Shown piece by piece: positions 15,273-23,068 of a stretch of DNA of 34,317 nucleotides (position 1 is the first letter of the stretch; the number at the start of each line of letters is the position of its first letter). A program made the position numbers and the translations under genes. This DNA is from Crenarchaeota archaeon 13_1_40CM_3_52_10. Its GTDB lineage: Archaea; Thermoproteota; Bathyarchaeia; 40CM-2-53-6. The stretch spans positions 1 to 34,317 of the forward strand of contig MNGO01000070.1 of the NCBI GenBank assembly GCA_001918765.1, given 5' to 3'. The notes below the pieces were generated by a model. The model did not search any database. It worked only from the letters and a program-made list of their open reading frames with translations, and was not told the origin of the DNA.

Positions 15273-16532
15273 CTAGATCTCGACAATGTCCCCAGTCTTA
15301 GGGGCCTTCGCGTCTAATCCCTGTTCCTTGGAGGCCCATTCGGCAAGTTTCTTGCAGTTTCCTTCCGCGCCGTGCACGATGAACACTTTCGTCTTCTTGT
15401 CCAGATCGGACAGTGTCAGTTCCAATTCTCGTCTGCCGCCGTGGGATGAGAAGTCGAACCTCTCTATTCTCGCGTCCACCGGTCGGGCCTTGCCATGGAT
15501 AACGAACTTCTTCCTCTCCAAGAGGATTCTGCCAGGGCTTCCGGGTACTTGGAAGCTGACCATGAACACCGCGTTCTGTTTCTTCGCAGCCACATTCTCC
15601 ATGTAGAAGACGGACGCGCCGCCCTTCAACATGCCTGCTGGAGATATTATCACGCCCGCGGTCTTTGCTGCCCTGCGCCGATCGTTCCACCCGTCGACCC
15701 AGTGAGCCATCTTACTAGCTCGCTCGAACACCGATGAGTCTCTTAGCGATGAGGGATATTTCAGCAACATTTCCATAGCGTCCAAGGCCATTCCATCGAC
15801 GAAAACCGGATGCTCGAAATGATAAGCAGAGAGTACCGATAGAAGCTCTTGGGATCGGCCGACACCGAAAGCGGGTACAAGGACTGTTCCGCCTCCCTCA
15901 ACCACTTCGGTTACCTTTTCGACAAACTCTTTTTCCAAACCATCCCGCATCGGATGGTCTTCTGTAGCGTACGTTCCCTCGATGATGATCGCATCCAAGT
16001 CCTTGTAATTACTCGGGTCTGCGCCGTCAACAAGCCTAGTTGGCTGACGGTTGAAATCGCCAGTGTAGAGTAGCCGTTTGCCCTCGGAGTTAATTATCGC
16101 CTGAGCGCTCCCCGGTATGTGGCCTGCATTGACTAGAGTGAGAGATGCGTCGCCGACATCGATCGACTGGTGATACTGAAGCTCCCGCGTGTGCTTTAGC
16201 ATCGTCTGGAGGTCCATGAACTCGTACGGCGCGTAGTATCCGCTGAGCTTGAGGAAGTCTTTGATGATCAGACTGGTAAGCGTGAAAGTTGGTTGTACTC
16301 CATAAAGTGGAACACCACCGTGAATGTAGAATATCGGAGCAGACCCAACATGGTCGAGGTGAGCGTGAGTAAGCACGATCGCCTCCACCTCTTTCGGAGG
16401 GATGTGCATCGGAAATCCTACGTGATGGTTCACCATCACGCCGTAATCCATGACGAGGTACTTGCTGCCGACGCTTACTGCGAATGCGGACCTGCCTACT
16501 TCCTGGCAGGCGCCTAAGAACCTGATTTTCAT
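15273..16532 (-). CDS. beta-CASP metallo-beta-lactamase RNase (aCPSF2-like)
   Basis: This 419-residue enzyme has a metallo-beta-lactamase domain with the motif HAHLDH (56-61), His138 in NAGHIPGS and Asp159 in YTGDFN. An inserted beta-CASP domain carries motif A (Glu185 in IIIEGTYA), motif B/C histidines (His364 in FSSHGG; His387 in IVHGAEG) and FGVGRSQELL. It lacks the N-terminal KH domains of aCPSF1, so it is of the short aCPSF2/RNase J-related type, which processes or degrades RNA. It starts at ATG 16532. The presenilin-like protease follows 6 nt downstream; a functional link is not obvious. Confidence 0.92.
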   Translation of the reverse strand: MKIRFLGACQEVGRSAFAVSVGSKYLVMDYGVMVNHHVGFPMHIPPKEVEAIVLTHAHLDHVGSAPIFYIHGGVPLYGVQPTFTLTSLIIKDFLKLSGYYAPYEFMDLQTMLKHTRELQYHQSIDVGDASLTLVNAGHIPGSAQAIINSEGKRLLYTGDFNRQPTRLVDGADPSNYKDLDAIIIEGTYATEDHPMRDGLEKEFVEKVTEVVEGGGTVLVPAFGVGRSQELLSVLSAYHFEHPVFVDGMALDAMEMLLKYPSSLRDSSVFERASKMAHWVDGWNDRRRAAKTAGVIISPAGMLKGGASVFYMENVAAKKQNAVFMVSFQVPGSPGRILLERKKFVIHGKARPVDARIERFDFSSHGGRRELELTLSDLDKKTKVFIVHGAEGNCKKLAEWASKEQGLDAKAPKTGDIVEI

Positions 16533-16695
16533 CAGTTCACCGTAACAGTATGAAATGGATTATCGCGAGGAATTCTAGTTCACTCTACGCGTGAACCGGT
16601 TTGAGAGACTACAATAAAAGCCCTACAATCGAGTCTCCGGAGAGATTTTTAGGCACGACAGGATAGACGAATCCCCTTACTCAGTTGGAATCAGA

Positions 16696-17394
16696 GTGCC
16701 AGTTCAGCTCCTCGTCGATTCAAAGAACCTCAAAGGCTCCACACTGATCACAGGGTTCCATGGTGTGGGACAGACTGGCTACATTGCCACCTCCTATATG
16801 ATTCACGCGCTGAAAGCCGAGCGCGTGGGATTTGTCCAAGTTGCAAACCCTCCACCCTGGGTCGGGACAGCCGACGGAGGACTGGTCACACCATTCGAAG
16901 TCTACCGAAGAGGCAAGACAGTCTTAGTCAAGCTGGAATTTTCTCCCCACAGATCCGAAGAGGCGGAGTTTGCGAAGGTCCTGGCAAGCTGGGCCGTGAA
17001 GGGCAAATTCAAAGACGCGATTCTGATCGGAGGATTGGATTCGTCGTTCAGGAATAACAACGATGATTTCTGTATCGTTCCGACCGGCGCGTATCTTGAC
17101 CGTGCTAAAGTGTTCAAGGCGCCAATCCTTGAGCCGGGCTTACTGGTCTATGGGCCACTGGCGGTGATGTTGAGTGAGTTTGAAATCCACGACTTCCCTG
17201 CCATCGCTGTTCTGCCATATGCTGAGCCAGCCAGGGCCGACCCTGCAGCTGCTGCGCTAGCTATCAGGAAGATTTCACAAGCGTACAATTTCAAGGTGAA
17301 CTTGAAAGAACTGTTGAAGGATGCAAAACTTATCGAGCGAGAGTTTGACCACAAATCGAGGCTTACGAAATCGCACGAGAGACTGTACTCCTAG
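16696..17394 (+). CDS. PAC2-family (proteasome assembly chaperone-like) protein
   Basis: This 232-residue protein reads LITGFHGVGQTGYIATSYMI, ANPPPWVGTADGGLVTPFEVYRR and then AILIGGLDSSF...VPTGAYLDRA: the PAC2/PbaA-like fold (COG2047/COG1938). Homologues act as chaperones for proteasome assembly, or as trimeric scaffolds of unclear function in archaea. It starts at GTG 16696; T-rich/TATA-like sequences at 16613-16622 and 16644-16653 lie upstream. Its stop TAG shares a CTAG with the stop of the convergent tgtA gene. Confidence 0.88.
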   Translation: MPVQLLVDSKNLKGSTLITGFHGVGQTGYIATSYMIHALKAERVGFVQVANPPPWVGTADGGLVTPFEVYRRGKTVLVKLEFSPHRSEEAEFAKVLASWAVKGKFKDAILIGGLDSSFRNNNDDFCIVPTGAYLDRAKVFKAPILEPGLLVYGPLAVMLSEFEIHDFPAIAVLPYAEPARADPAAAALAIRKISQAYNFKVNLKELLKDAKLIEREFDHKSRLTKSHERLYS

Positions 17395-18965
17395 CCCAAG
17401 AGCCGAATGATCGAACCTACAGTACGGTCCGGCTTCGACCCTGTCGCATGGATTCTGATGACCTTGAGCTTCATAGATCGTCCCAAGAGTTCTTTTCCAA
17501 TCGCCACACCATATTCTCCCTCGGAAACCAGAAAAACCAGTTTCGGCGATAATCGTTTGACCCATTCGGCCACTTGCATGGCTCGCTGGTCGTACATTAT
17601 CGGGTCGCGACTGTCGAAGCTCTCGGTCTGCGCTAGCGGAAAAGTCTCGTCCAGCTCCATTGGCGCAGGCCCAAAGGGGATCGTGTAGAAGCAGATGGAC
17701 ACGTTCGACCTGTTTGCAAGCTTGCTAACTATGGGGAGGTTGCGAGGGTCCTCGTGATAGGGTCTCCTCCATCTACCGGGTAAGAGAACGACCGCCTTTC
17801 CTCTTTCTACTGGGACCCGAAGCCTCCTTGCACTGTAACGGACCATCTCGGGTCTGTGATCGCTGGCCTCGCCGAAATGGGAGATTCCACGAGGCTTGAC
17901 AGTGGGCGTAAACTGTTCCAGAAATGGGGAATGTTGAATGATCTTTGCCAGGAACTTCTTGAAAGCTGGGTTGGCGTAAGCACGATGCTCGAGAAGATCC
18001 CACAAATGGCCCTTTCTTATCGCTTCTCGGATCCTGCGTAGCTCTGAGCAGCAGGCGAGAAGATTGTGTTTCGACAAGAGTTGCTCTCTCTCAGTTGTGT
18101 CGAGATGTCTCATCTCTTCAGGGTTGATGTTGTCGCAGATCTTGCACATGCAGGCGAATTCCTCGATCTCGGCCAGTTCCTGGGTGCCATCAGAAGTGAG
18201 GTACCTGCCCGTCCGAGCATAAAGCGCGTAGGCAGCTGAATCGAACATGTCACAGCCGAGAGCGACTATGAATGGGAACATGGCAGGGTGGCCCGCGCCG
18301 AAAAGGTGCAAAGGGCGGGAGTGAGGGAGACCCTTCTTAGCAGCGACTATCATGTCCACTAGAACGTCGAACCGCTGCGCCTCCATCAATTCCGTAGGAC
18401 TGCCTAGCGCATAAATTGAGAATGGTCGCTTTCCCATCTCTACGGCGGACCGTCCGACCTCTTTGATGTGGACTCCGCCCTGGACCGGACCCACCCAGAG
18501 GATATCTGTCCGTTTGATTCTCTTTAGAGCCTCATCTGCCCTCCGAACCGTCTCGTCAACAGTCCATCCCGCTCGCCTTGCATCGCTGTGAAAGCCAGTG
18601 GGAAAATCAAGAATCACTCCAATATCAGTGTCAATCTTTTCCTGGTAAGCAACGATCTCTGCGGGCTTCACGCCGACATGGCCGTACTCAAGAATCTGGT
18701 AGGCCCCAGAATCTGTGGCCACCGTCTCTTTGAAACCCAGGGTCCCATGCACATCTTTCGGCAGTTGGCCCGGTCGGCCCCTCTTCAACAGGTAAGCATT
18801 GGTCATTATCGCTCTGATGCCCGACTCAAGATAGAATTTCGGATCGAGAACCGGGCGGTTCGGGTCCACGACCGGAAACATGTGGGGTGTTTGAAAGCTA
18901 CCGCTCTTGGTGGTCAGTGTTCCAATTCTGGCGAGAAGATCCTTGCCGTGTACCTGAAAGGACAA
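17391..18965 (-). CDS. tgtA: archaeosine tRNA-guanine transglycosylase
   Basis: This 524-residue enzyme exchanges guanine-15 in the tRNA D-loop for preQ0, the first tRNA step of archaeosine synthesis. Catalytic residues are visible: Asp85 in TDSGAYQ and nucleophile Asp242 in FDSAAYALYA. The zinc site is Cys272, Cys274, Cys277 and His300. Residues from about 350 on form the ArcS-like alpha/beta domain (AVVLLPGRWRRPY...). The C-terminal PUA domain usual in ArcTGT is absent; the protein ends at IIRLLG. It starts with TTG 18965, 8 nt after the Lsm stop. Tail-to-tail overlap with PAC2. Confidence 0.93.
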   Translation of the reverse strand: MSFQVHGKDLLARIGTLTTKSGSFQTPHMFPVVDPNRPVLDPKFYLESGIRAIMTNAYLLKRGRPGQLPKDVHGTLGFKETVATDSGAYQILEYGHVGVKPAEIVAYQEKIDTDIGVILDFPTGFHSDARRAGWTVDETVRRADEALKRIKRTDILWVGPVQGGVHIKEVGRSAVEMGKRPFSIYALGSPTELMEAQRFDVLVDMIVAAKKGLPHSRPLHLFGAGHPAMFPFIVALGCDMFDSAAYALYARTGRYLTSDGTQELAEIEEFACMCKICDNINPEEMRHLDTTEREQLLSKHNLLACCSELRRIREAIRKGHLWDLLEHRAYANPAFKKFLAKIIQHSPFLEQFTPTVKPRGISHFGEASDHRPEMVRYSARRLRVPVERGKAVVLLPGRWRRPYHEDPRNLPIVSKLANRSNVSICFYTIPFGPAPMELDETFPLAQTESFDSRDPIMYDQRAMQVAEWVKRLSPKLVFLVSEGEYGVAIGKELLGRSMKLKVIRIHATGSKPDRTVGSIIRLLG

Positions 18966-18973
18966 AACGGGAT

Positions 18974-19375
18974 TTAGGCCTTGACGCCTTTTTCCCTCAT
19001 GAACTCGTCAAAGACTCTCTGAACCCGCTCCGCGGCAGGACCAGTGCCCTCGATAATTCCCCTCTCGTTAACCCGTATCCTATCCATGACAACTATCACG
19101 CCTGCTTCATCCATCACCCGTACCATTCTTGGGAAAACACGTTCAAGCCTCTCACCAAGGCTCTGAAGATCAAACGGTTTCTCAAAACTAGATATCTGGA
19201 CAATCGTGTCCCCGTTCAGGAAGACCTTGTGAATATCTCCTGCATCCGACTTCGCATTCGTGAGACAGACGCTAAGGGTTTCCGTATCAACCCCCGTCAG
19301 AGTGCCGATGAAAGTCTTCCCCTGCGTGGTCAAAACGCTGACGTGCTTTTGGAGAAGATTTGAGAGTTCCTCCAT
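18974..19375 (-). CDS. Lsm (Sm-like archaeal) protein with C-terminal domain
   Basis: This 133-residue protein has an Lsm fold at residues 1-65: Sm1 around KHVSVLTTQGKTFIGTLTGVD and Sm2 around DIHKVFLNGDTIVQI. An alpha/beta extension follows (about 70-133: MVRVMDEAGVIVVMDRIRVNERGII). This plan matches the SmAP3 type with an extra C-terminal domain. Lsm rings bind U-rich RNA and act in RNA processing and tRNA-related steps. The gene sits between a zinc ribbon and tgtA in an RNA-related minus-strand run. It starts at ATG 19375. Confidence 0.88.
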   Translation of the reverse strand: MEELSNLLQKHVSVLTTQGKTFIGTLTGVDTETLSVCLTNAKSDAGDIHKVFLNGDTIVQISSFEKPFDLQSLGERLERVFPRMVRVMDEAGVIVVMDRIRVNERGIIEGTGPAAERVQRVFDEFMREKGVKA

Positions 19376-19442
19376 GAACTTACGACCCGCGGTCGAAGAC
19401 AGTTATTCCAGCACCCTCGAACCGAGCTGACCGGGAGACCCG

Positions 19443-19667
19443 CTATATCACCTTTGGTTCAGATGCGGTCGTTCTCGGCATCTTCAGCTCTGCCACGATA
19501 GCCCTAGCTTCCCTCGCGTCTTTAGCAGAGGTGAGGATGGCCAGCTCGAGAATCTCAAATCGTCGCGAGCACTGAGAACACGTCTTGCTCTTGTTCCTGG
19601 AATCAGCAATCTGATAGGTCTGGCAACGCGGGCATTTGATAATCCAGAACCTCTTTCTCTCAGTCAT
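19443..19667 (-). CDS. small zinc-ribbon protein
   Basis: This is a 74-residue protein with two Cys-X2-Cys knuckles (KCPRCQTY and TCSQCSRRF) 15-16 residues apart, forming one zinc ribbon, then a helix (DAREARAIVAELK). It resembles the DUF1922-like archaeal zinc ribbons. I take the ATG at 19667, which overlaps the TGA of the AK6 gene (ATGA), instead of a start 14 codons earlier inside AK6. It probably binds nucleic acid or protein in the RNA-related operon. The role is unknown. Confidence 0.82.
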   Translation of the reverse strand: MTERKRFWIIKCPRCQTYQIADSRNKSKTCSQCSRRFEILELAILTSAKDAREARAIVAELKMPRTTASEPKVI

Positions 19668-20233
19668 AGCGTTCTCTCCAACTCTAACGGATCGTATCGA
19701 GCAAGCCAATTTACTACTCCAGACCTACCGGTTTTCCCTCTCGACAAAGCACGTAACGCTGCCCTGTAAACTGCCGGGGCCGATTTTCGAGTGGTGTCAA
19801 TCTCATACACTCTCCGGGGTCCCAGTAGCGAGCGAGACTCATGGAGAGATACGTCTAATATCTCAGCTTCTGTGTTTTCCCATGATTTTCTTTTCGTCCA
19901 CCCTCTCGCGCGCAAGCGCCTATACAGGACCATTGGGTCTAGGCGAAGTACGAAGGCTAATTTCACTGAGGATGTCGGGAGAAATCTTCCAATCAAGTGA
20001 GTTGGCAAAACTATTCCCTCGGATGATCGTGACAACGCCTCCAACCGCCTTCGAAGCTTTTCTTCATCGACAACATAGGTTTTCCTAGCTCTGTCAAAGC
20101 GAGTGTAGAGCTCTTCTTTCCTTACCAGATGGCTAAGTTCGATCAGCTTGAAACCTGATTTCTGGGAGAGTTTCCTGGCCAGTGTGGTTTTTCCGACTCC
20201 GGGTGTTCCGGTTATGAGTATGATGTTGGCCAA
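19664..20233 (-). CDS. adenylate kinase AK6/Fap7 family
   Basis: This 189-residue P-loop kinase has Walker A GTPGVGKT (9-16), a short NMP part (VVDEEKLRRRLEAL, THLIGRFLPT) and FVLRLDPMVLYRRLRARGW, typical of the AK6/Fap7 family. Fap7 is an ATPase/adenylate kinase that acts in late small-subunit assembly with uS11. The residues after about 160 (GKTGRSGVVNWLARYDPLEL) are a normal family tail. It starts with TTG at 20233, only 13 nt after the 3' end of the tRNA-Glu on the same strand, and overlaps the zinc-ribbon gene by 4 nt. Confidence 0.92.
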   Translation of the reverse strand: MANIILITGTPGVGKTTLARKLSQKSGFKLIELSHLVRKEELYTRFDRARKTYVVDEEKLRRRLEALSRSSEGIVLPTHLIGRFLPTSSVKLAFVLRLDPMVLYRRLRARGWTKRKSWENTEAEILDVSLHESRSLLGPRRVYEIDTTRKSAPAVYRAALRALSRGKTGRSGVVNWLARYDPLELERTL

Positions 20234-20260
20234 GTTTGTGGTCTAGTGCTCCGGCCGGGA

Positions 20261-20281
20261 CATTCAGGCTCTTTAGAGCCT
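20261..20281 (-). other. tRNA-Glu T-loop intron (position 59/60), 21 nt
   Basis: The fold is a textbook bulge-helix-bulge: outer helix CCGGG/CCCGG (T-stem), 4-bp central helix TTCA/TGAA, 3-nt bulges AAA and TGT, and inner helix GGCTC/GAGCC closed by TAAA. Cutting each bulge after its second base restores TTCAAAT. The splicing endonuclease would remove it. Confidence 0.92.
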
Positions 20282-20319
20282 TTTGAACCCGGGTCGCCGG
20301 ATCGAGAGTCCGGCATACT

Positions 20320-20334
20320 CTCGGCCAAACTTGT
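20320..20334 (-). other. tRNA-Glu D-loop intron, 15 nt
   Basis: The intron is ACAAGTTTGGCCGAG. Central helix CGGT/GCCG (one G-U pair) with 3-nt bulges CCA and AGA predicts this exact excision and leaves an 11-nt D-loop. The inner helix is very short (CA/TG), so this is a relaxed bulge-helix-bulge, less certain than the T-loop intron. The exact cut could shift by one or two bases. Confidence 0.8.
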
Positions 20335-20444
20335 GGACCGGGCTATACTACCGGAGCACAGGCTCCCAGAAAATAAGTTTCAGTTAAGGATTGTCGTTTT
20401 TCCGAACCTCACATGCGCCATTCACACTGGACATTTGCCCGGAA

Positions 20445-20663
20445 TCAACCCACATAGTGACGCAATAGACGCGGCACGATGAACAACAAAAGCACGAAAA
20501 TTATCGTTGCTGCTAGTGCAATCTTTTGCCGGTTTGTTAGCGTTTTTCCAGTCGGTGGGTGACTGGGTGGGGCGTAGGTAGGTGGAATTGAGTTGAAAGT
20601 AGCAAGGCTGACCCGTCCTTGGCATCGCCCCTTACGTGCCGAATCGGTTAAGGTAGCGCGCAA
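20445..20663 (-). CDS. possible small tail-anchored membrane protein
   Basis: This is a possible 72-residue protein. It has a basic, then Pro/Thr-rich N-terminal half (SIPPTYAPPSHPPTGK), then TNRQKIALAATIIFVLLLFIVPRLL, which is one clear C-terminal transmembrane helix followed by a short basic tail. The start would be TTG at 20663 after AAGGT (20675-20671). It lies downstream of the thermosome gene on the same strand. It resembles Sec61-beta-like or other tail-anchored proteins only in plan, not in sequence. It could be a chance frame; the hydrophobic helix with basic flanks is the main support. The remaining bases 20664-20766 and 20358-20444 show nothing else. Confidence 0.35.
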   Translation of the reverse strand: MRATLTDSARKGRCQGRVSLATFNSIPPTYAPPSHPPTGKTLTNRQKIALAATIIFVLLLFIVPRLLRHYVG

Positions 20664-20766
20664 GAGCAGGACCTTGATATGAGAGACGAGAAGGGGGTGA
20701 AGACGGCCATTAGCCTCCCATGGCGAAGGCACTCGGTGGCAGGTAGATTTCTTGGTTATCGGATGG

Positions 20767-22383
20767 CTAATCTGGAGGCGGACCGCCTTTCGGTGGCGGA
20801 GGCGGCTTAGCCGCCGCGATAACATCGTCGATTCTCAGGATCATGGATGCGACTTCTACTGCAGATCCGATTGCGTGCTCCTTGACCTTAACCGGCTCCA
20901 ATACTCCTTCCTTCCACATGTCAGAAACTTCACCGGTATGAACGTTGATTCCACTCCAAAGGCCCTTGTTTTCGTGAGCTGCTCGTAGAGCTACCAGGAT
21001 GTCGATTTGTTCGAGGCCTGCGTTGTCTGAGAGGGTCCGCGGAATCGATTCCAGCGAATCGGCGAACGCCTCAACGGCCAACTGCTCTCTTCCTCCGATC
21101 TTCGGCGCGAGATCGCGAATTCTCTTCGCCAGCTCGATTTCAATTGCACCGCCCCCTGCGACTATCTTGTTCTTCTTGACAACATCAATGACGACTGAGA
21201 GGGCGTCCTTGAGGGCTCTCTCCGCTTCGTCAACAAGCCTTTCCAGGCCCGCTCTAATTAGGATGCTGACGGACTTCGGGTCCTTTGCATCCTCGATGAA
21301 GACCATTTTGTCGTCGCCTACCTTTCGCTCTTCAACAAGACCCGCGAATCCGAGGTCGGCGCTGCGAATGTCTTCCAAGTTGGTGATTATTCGGGCGCCT
21401 GTTGCTCTCGACAACTTCTCGATGTCCGACTTTTTGATTCTCCTAGCAGCCAGTATTCCGTTTTTGGCCATGAATGATTGAGCTACCTCGTCGATCCCCT
21501 TTTGGCAGAGAACAACGTTTGCGCCAGACTTTTTGACCTTCTCAACCATGTCTTTCATCAGCTTTGTCTCCTCGTCGAGGAAGGATTGCATCTGCTGCGG
21601 GTTGCTGATCTTGATCTCAGCGCTAAACTCGGTCTTCTCAATCTCCAGCGGCGTGTCCAAGAGTGCGATCTTCGCCTTCTCAATTCTCTTCGGCATGCCC
21701 GGATGGACGACCTCCTTGTCTACAATGACGCCCTTGATCAGCTCGGTGTCTAGGAGGCTCTTGCCTTCCTTTTTCACTAGCTGAATATTCTCTATATCGG
21801 CAAAGAAAGCGTCGCCTCTTTTCTCAATAACGTAGTTGACTGCGTCAACCGCGATATTCGCAAAGTGTTCCGTAGCCCCCCCAAGGGATTTCCCGCGCAT
21901 CGCGGTTACAGCAATCTTCCGAAGGATCTCGGTGTCTTTCAGGTCAACGGGTTTTCCGAGTTCGTTCAGAATCTCGCGCGCCTTCTCAGCGGCCTTTTTG
22001 AAACCGGCATTAATCACGGTCGGATGCAAACCCTTGTCGAGCAAGAGCTCCGCCCTTTTCAGTAGCTCACCGGCAAGAACGACAACAGATGTGGTTCCAT
22101 CCCCCACTTCATCATCTTGGGTCTTAGCTATCTCAACAAGCATCTTGGCAGCTGGATGCTGAACATCTAACTCGTCAAGTACGGTGGCTCCATCGCTTGT
22201 CACGGTAACGTCGCCGAGACTGTCGACAAGCATCTTGTCCATACCCCTCGGCCCGAGGGTCGTCTTGACAACTTCAGAAACGATTCTTGCGGCACTAATA
22301 TTGCTCCTCTGAGCGTCCTTCCCACGATTACGATTAGAGCCTTCTTTCAGAATCAGGATAGGTTGGTTAGTAAGATACGACAT
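20767..22383 (-). CDS. thsA: thermosome subunit (group II chaperonin)
   Basis: This 538-residue protein is a subunit of the double-ring ATP-driven folding chamber (CCT family). Motifs: [27 protein letters not shown] at the N-terminus, [29 protein letters not shown] (nucleotide site), the apical helical protrusion region, and [20 protein letters not shown] near the C-terminus. The tail ends [16 protein letters not shown] instead of the Gly/Met-rich tail common in thermosomes. It starts at ATG 22383, with a TATA box 40 nt upstream. Confidence 0.97.
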   Translation of the reverse strand: MSYLTNQPILILKEGSNRNRGKDAQRSNISAARIVSEVVKTTLGPRGMDKMLVDSLGDVTVTSDGATVLDELDVQHPAAKMLVEIAKTQDDEVGDGTTSVVVLAGELLKRAELLLDKGLHPTVINAGFKKAAEKAREILNELGKPVDLKDTEILRKIAVTAMRGKSLGGATEHFANIAVDAVNYVIEKRGDAFFADIENIQLVKKEGKSLLDTELIKGVIVDKEVVHPGMPKRIEKAKIALLDTPLEIEKTEFSAEIKISNPQQMQSFLDEETKLMKDMVEKVKKSGANVVLCQKGIDEVAQSFMAKNGILAARRIKKSDIEKLSRATGARIITNLEDIRSADLGFAGLVEERKVGDDKMVFIEDAKDPKSVSILIRAGLERLVDEAERALKDALSVVIDVVKKNKIVAGGGAIEIELAKRIRDLAPKIGGREQLAVEAFADSLESIPRTLSDNAGLEQIDILVALRAAHENKGLWSGINVHTGEVSDMWKEGVLEPVKVKEHAIGSAVEVASMILRIDDVIAAAKPPPPPKGGPPPD

Positions 22384-22422
22384 TTACTCTTAGCACTCGG
22401 AAAGAGGGACCGGCGGAGTTGC

Positions 22423-22433
22423 GAATAAAAACC
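22423..22433 (-). promoter_or_regulatory. thermosome TATA box
   Basis: On the minus strand the sequence is GGTTTTTATTC, 40 nt before the thermosome ATG. Confidence 0.6.
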
Positions 22434-22461
22434 TTATCTCTACTGTGGGCGAGTTTTCGGG

Positions 22462-22683
22462 CTATTCCTTCTGTATGCGCTTAACAGCGAGACGGATATC
22501 CTCCGATCTCACTGTTTTCCGCCCCGCGTGCGTTGCTAGTTCCAGAGCTTCCTTTCCCACTCGGATGGCAAACTCTTCAACCACCTTTCTGAGTTCTTCC
22601 GCCGCATCGTCCCCTATTCGCCCGGCCCCGCCTCGTTTTATGAGCCGATGCACTGCAGCGGTTGATATCTCGCTCTCTCCCAA
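22462..22683 (-). CDS. archaeal histone
   Basis: This 73-residue single histone fold has helix 1 (STAAVHRLIKRGGAG), the long central helix (GDDAAEELRKVVEEFAIRVGKEALELATHAG), the RKTVRSEDI loop that contacts DNA, and a final helix. It dimerises and wraps DNA in HMf-like particles. The start is TTG 22683, about 11 nt after the expected transcription start from the TATA box at 22715-22724. It is divergent from rps17e and tandem with the thermosome gene. Confidence 0.95.
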   Translation of the reverse strand: MGESEISTAAVHRLIKRGGAGRIGDDAAEELRKVVEEFAIRVGKEALELATHAGRKTVRSEDIRLAVKRIQKE

Positions 22684-22714
22684 GGATGGGACCGATTTCG
22701 GTTCCCAAACCAGA

Positions 22715-22724
22715 GTATAAAAGC
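22715..22724 (-). promoter_or_regulatory. histone TATA box
   Basis: On the minus strand the sequence is GCTTTTATAC, 32 nt before the TTG start of the histone gene. Confidence 0.65.
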
Positions 22725-22754
22725 GTTAGTCGAACGAGCCGGCGCTTTCGCGCC

Positions 22755-22766
22755 AATATTTAAAAG
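22755..22766 (+). promoter_or_regulatory. rps17e TATA box
   Basis: AATATTTAAAAG is a near-ideal archaeal TATA element, 39 nt before the GTG start of rps17e. Only about 30 bp separate it from the divergent histone TATA box. Confidence 0.7.
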
Positions 22767-22804
22767 TCCACCAAAGGGCTCGCGGTCCTCTCGGATGTGC
22801 TAGC

Positions 22805-23047
22805 GTGGGAAAAGTTCGGATAGCCGCGGTCAAGAAAGTATCGAGAGAACTGGTCGCCCGGTATCCGGACAAGTTCAGCAAGAATTATGAAGAAAATAAG
22901 GTGGCCCTAGCCACACTTGTCGATGCGAGAACTAAGCGGCTTAGAAACAGGATCGTCGGCTACGTTACGCGGCTAAAGATAGTTGAAGAGAGGCGCGCTG
23001 CAGCACCAGGCGAAGTTGGACCCGAAGGACCAGACGACCAAGCATAG
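22805..23047 (+). CDS. rps17e: 30S ribosomal protein eS17
   Basis: This 80-residue protein reads VRIAAVKKVSRELVARYPDKF, then NKVALATLVDARTKRLRNRIVGYVTRL: the S17e signature. It binds the small-subunit head region and is found in archaea and eukaryotes only. The C-terminal 15 residues (AAAPGEVGPEGPDDQA) are a low-complexity acidic extension beyond the usual archaeal length. It starts at GTG 22805. The ParB-fold gene follows 21 nt downstream. Confidence 0.95.
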   Translation: MGKVRIAAVKKVSRELVARYPDKFSKNYEENKVALATLVDARTKRLRNRIVGYVTRLKIVEERRAAAPGEVGPEGPDDQA

Positions 23048-23068
23048 CACAGTTGGCCTAGCAGCCTC

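Larger units (their letters stand above)
20247..20357 (-). tRNA. tRNA-Glu(CTC) with two introns (D-loop and T-loop)
   Basis: The acceptor stem is GCTCCGG/CCGGAGC with discriminator A at 20247; CCA is not encoded. The D-stem is GTAT/GTAT. The anticodon stem CCGGA/TCCGG carries the loop CTCTCGA, giving anticodon CTC (Glu). The T-stem is CCGGG/CCCGG. The 111-nt gene becomes a standard 75-nt tRNA only if two inserts are removed: 21 nt in the T-loop (after position 59) and 15 nt in the D-loop. After removal the T-loop is the normal TTCAAAT and the D-loop is AGCCCGGTCCA. The anticodon loop itself is intronless. A T-rich stretch (about 20370-20381) upstream may be the TATA box. The AK6 start codon lies 13 nt downstream. 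Confidence 0.95.

Noticed and set aside
20641-20760. C/D box RNA in the thermosome 3' flank
   Set aside because: A CTGA is present but no proper RTGATGA box C at the right spacing.
20767-22383. Long antisense open frames inside the thermosome and other genes
   Set aside because: They mirror the codon bias of the real gene and have no independent support.
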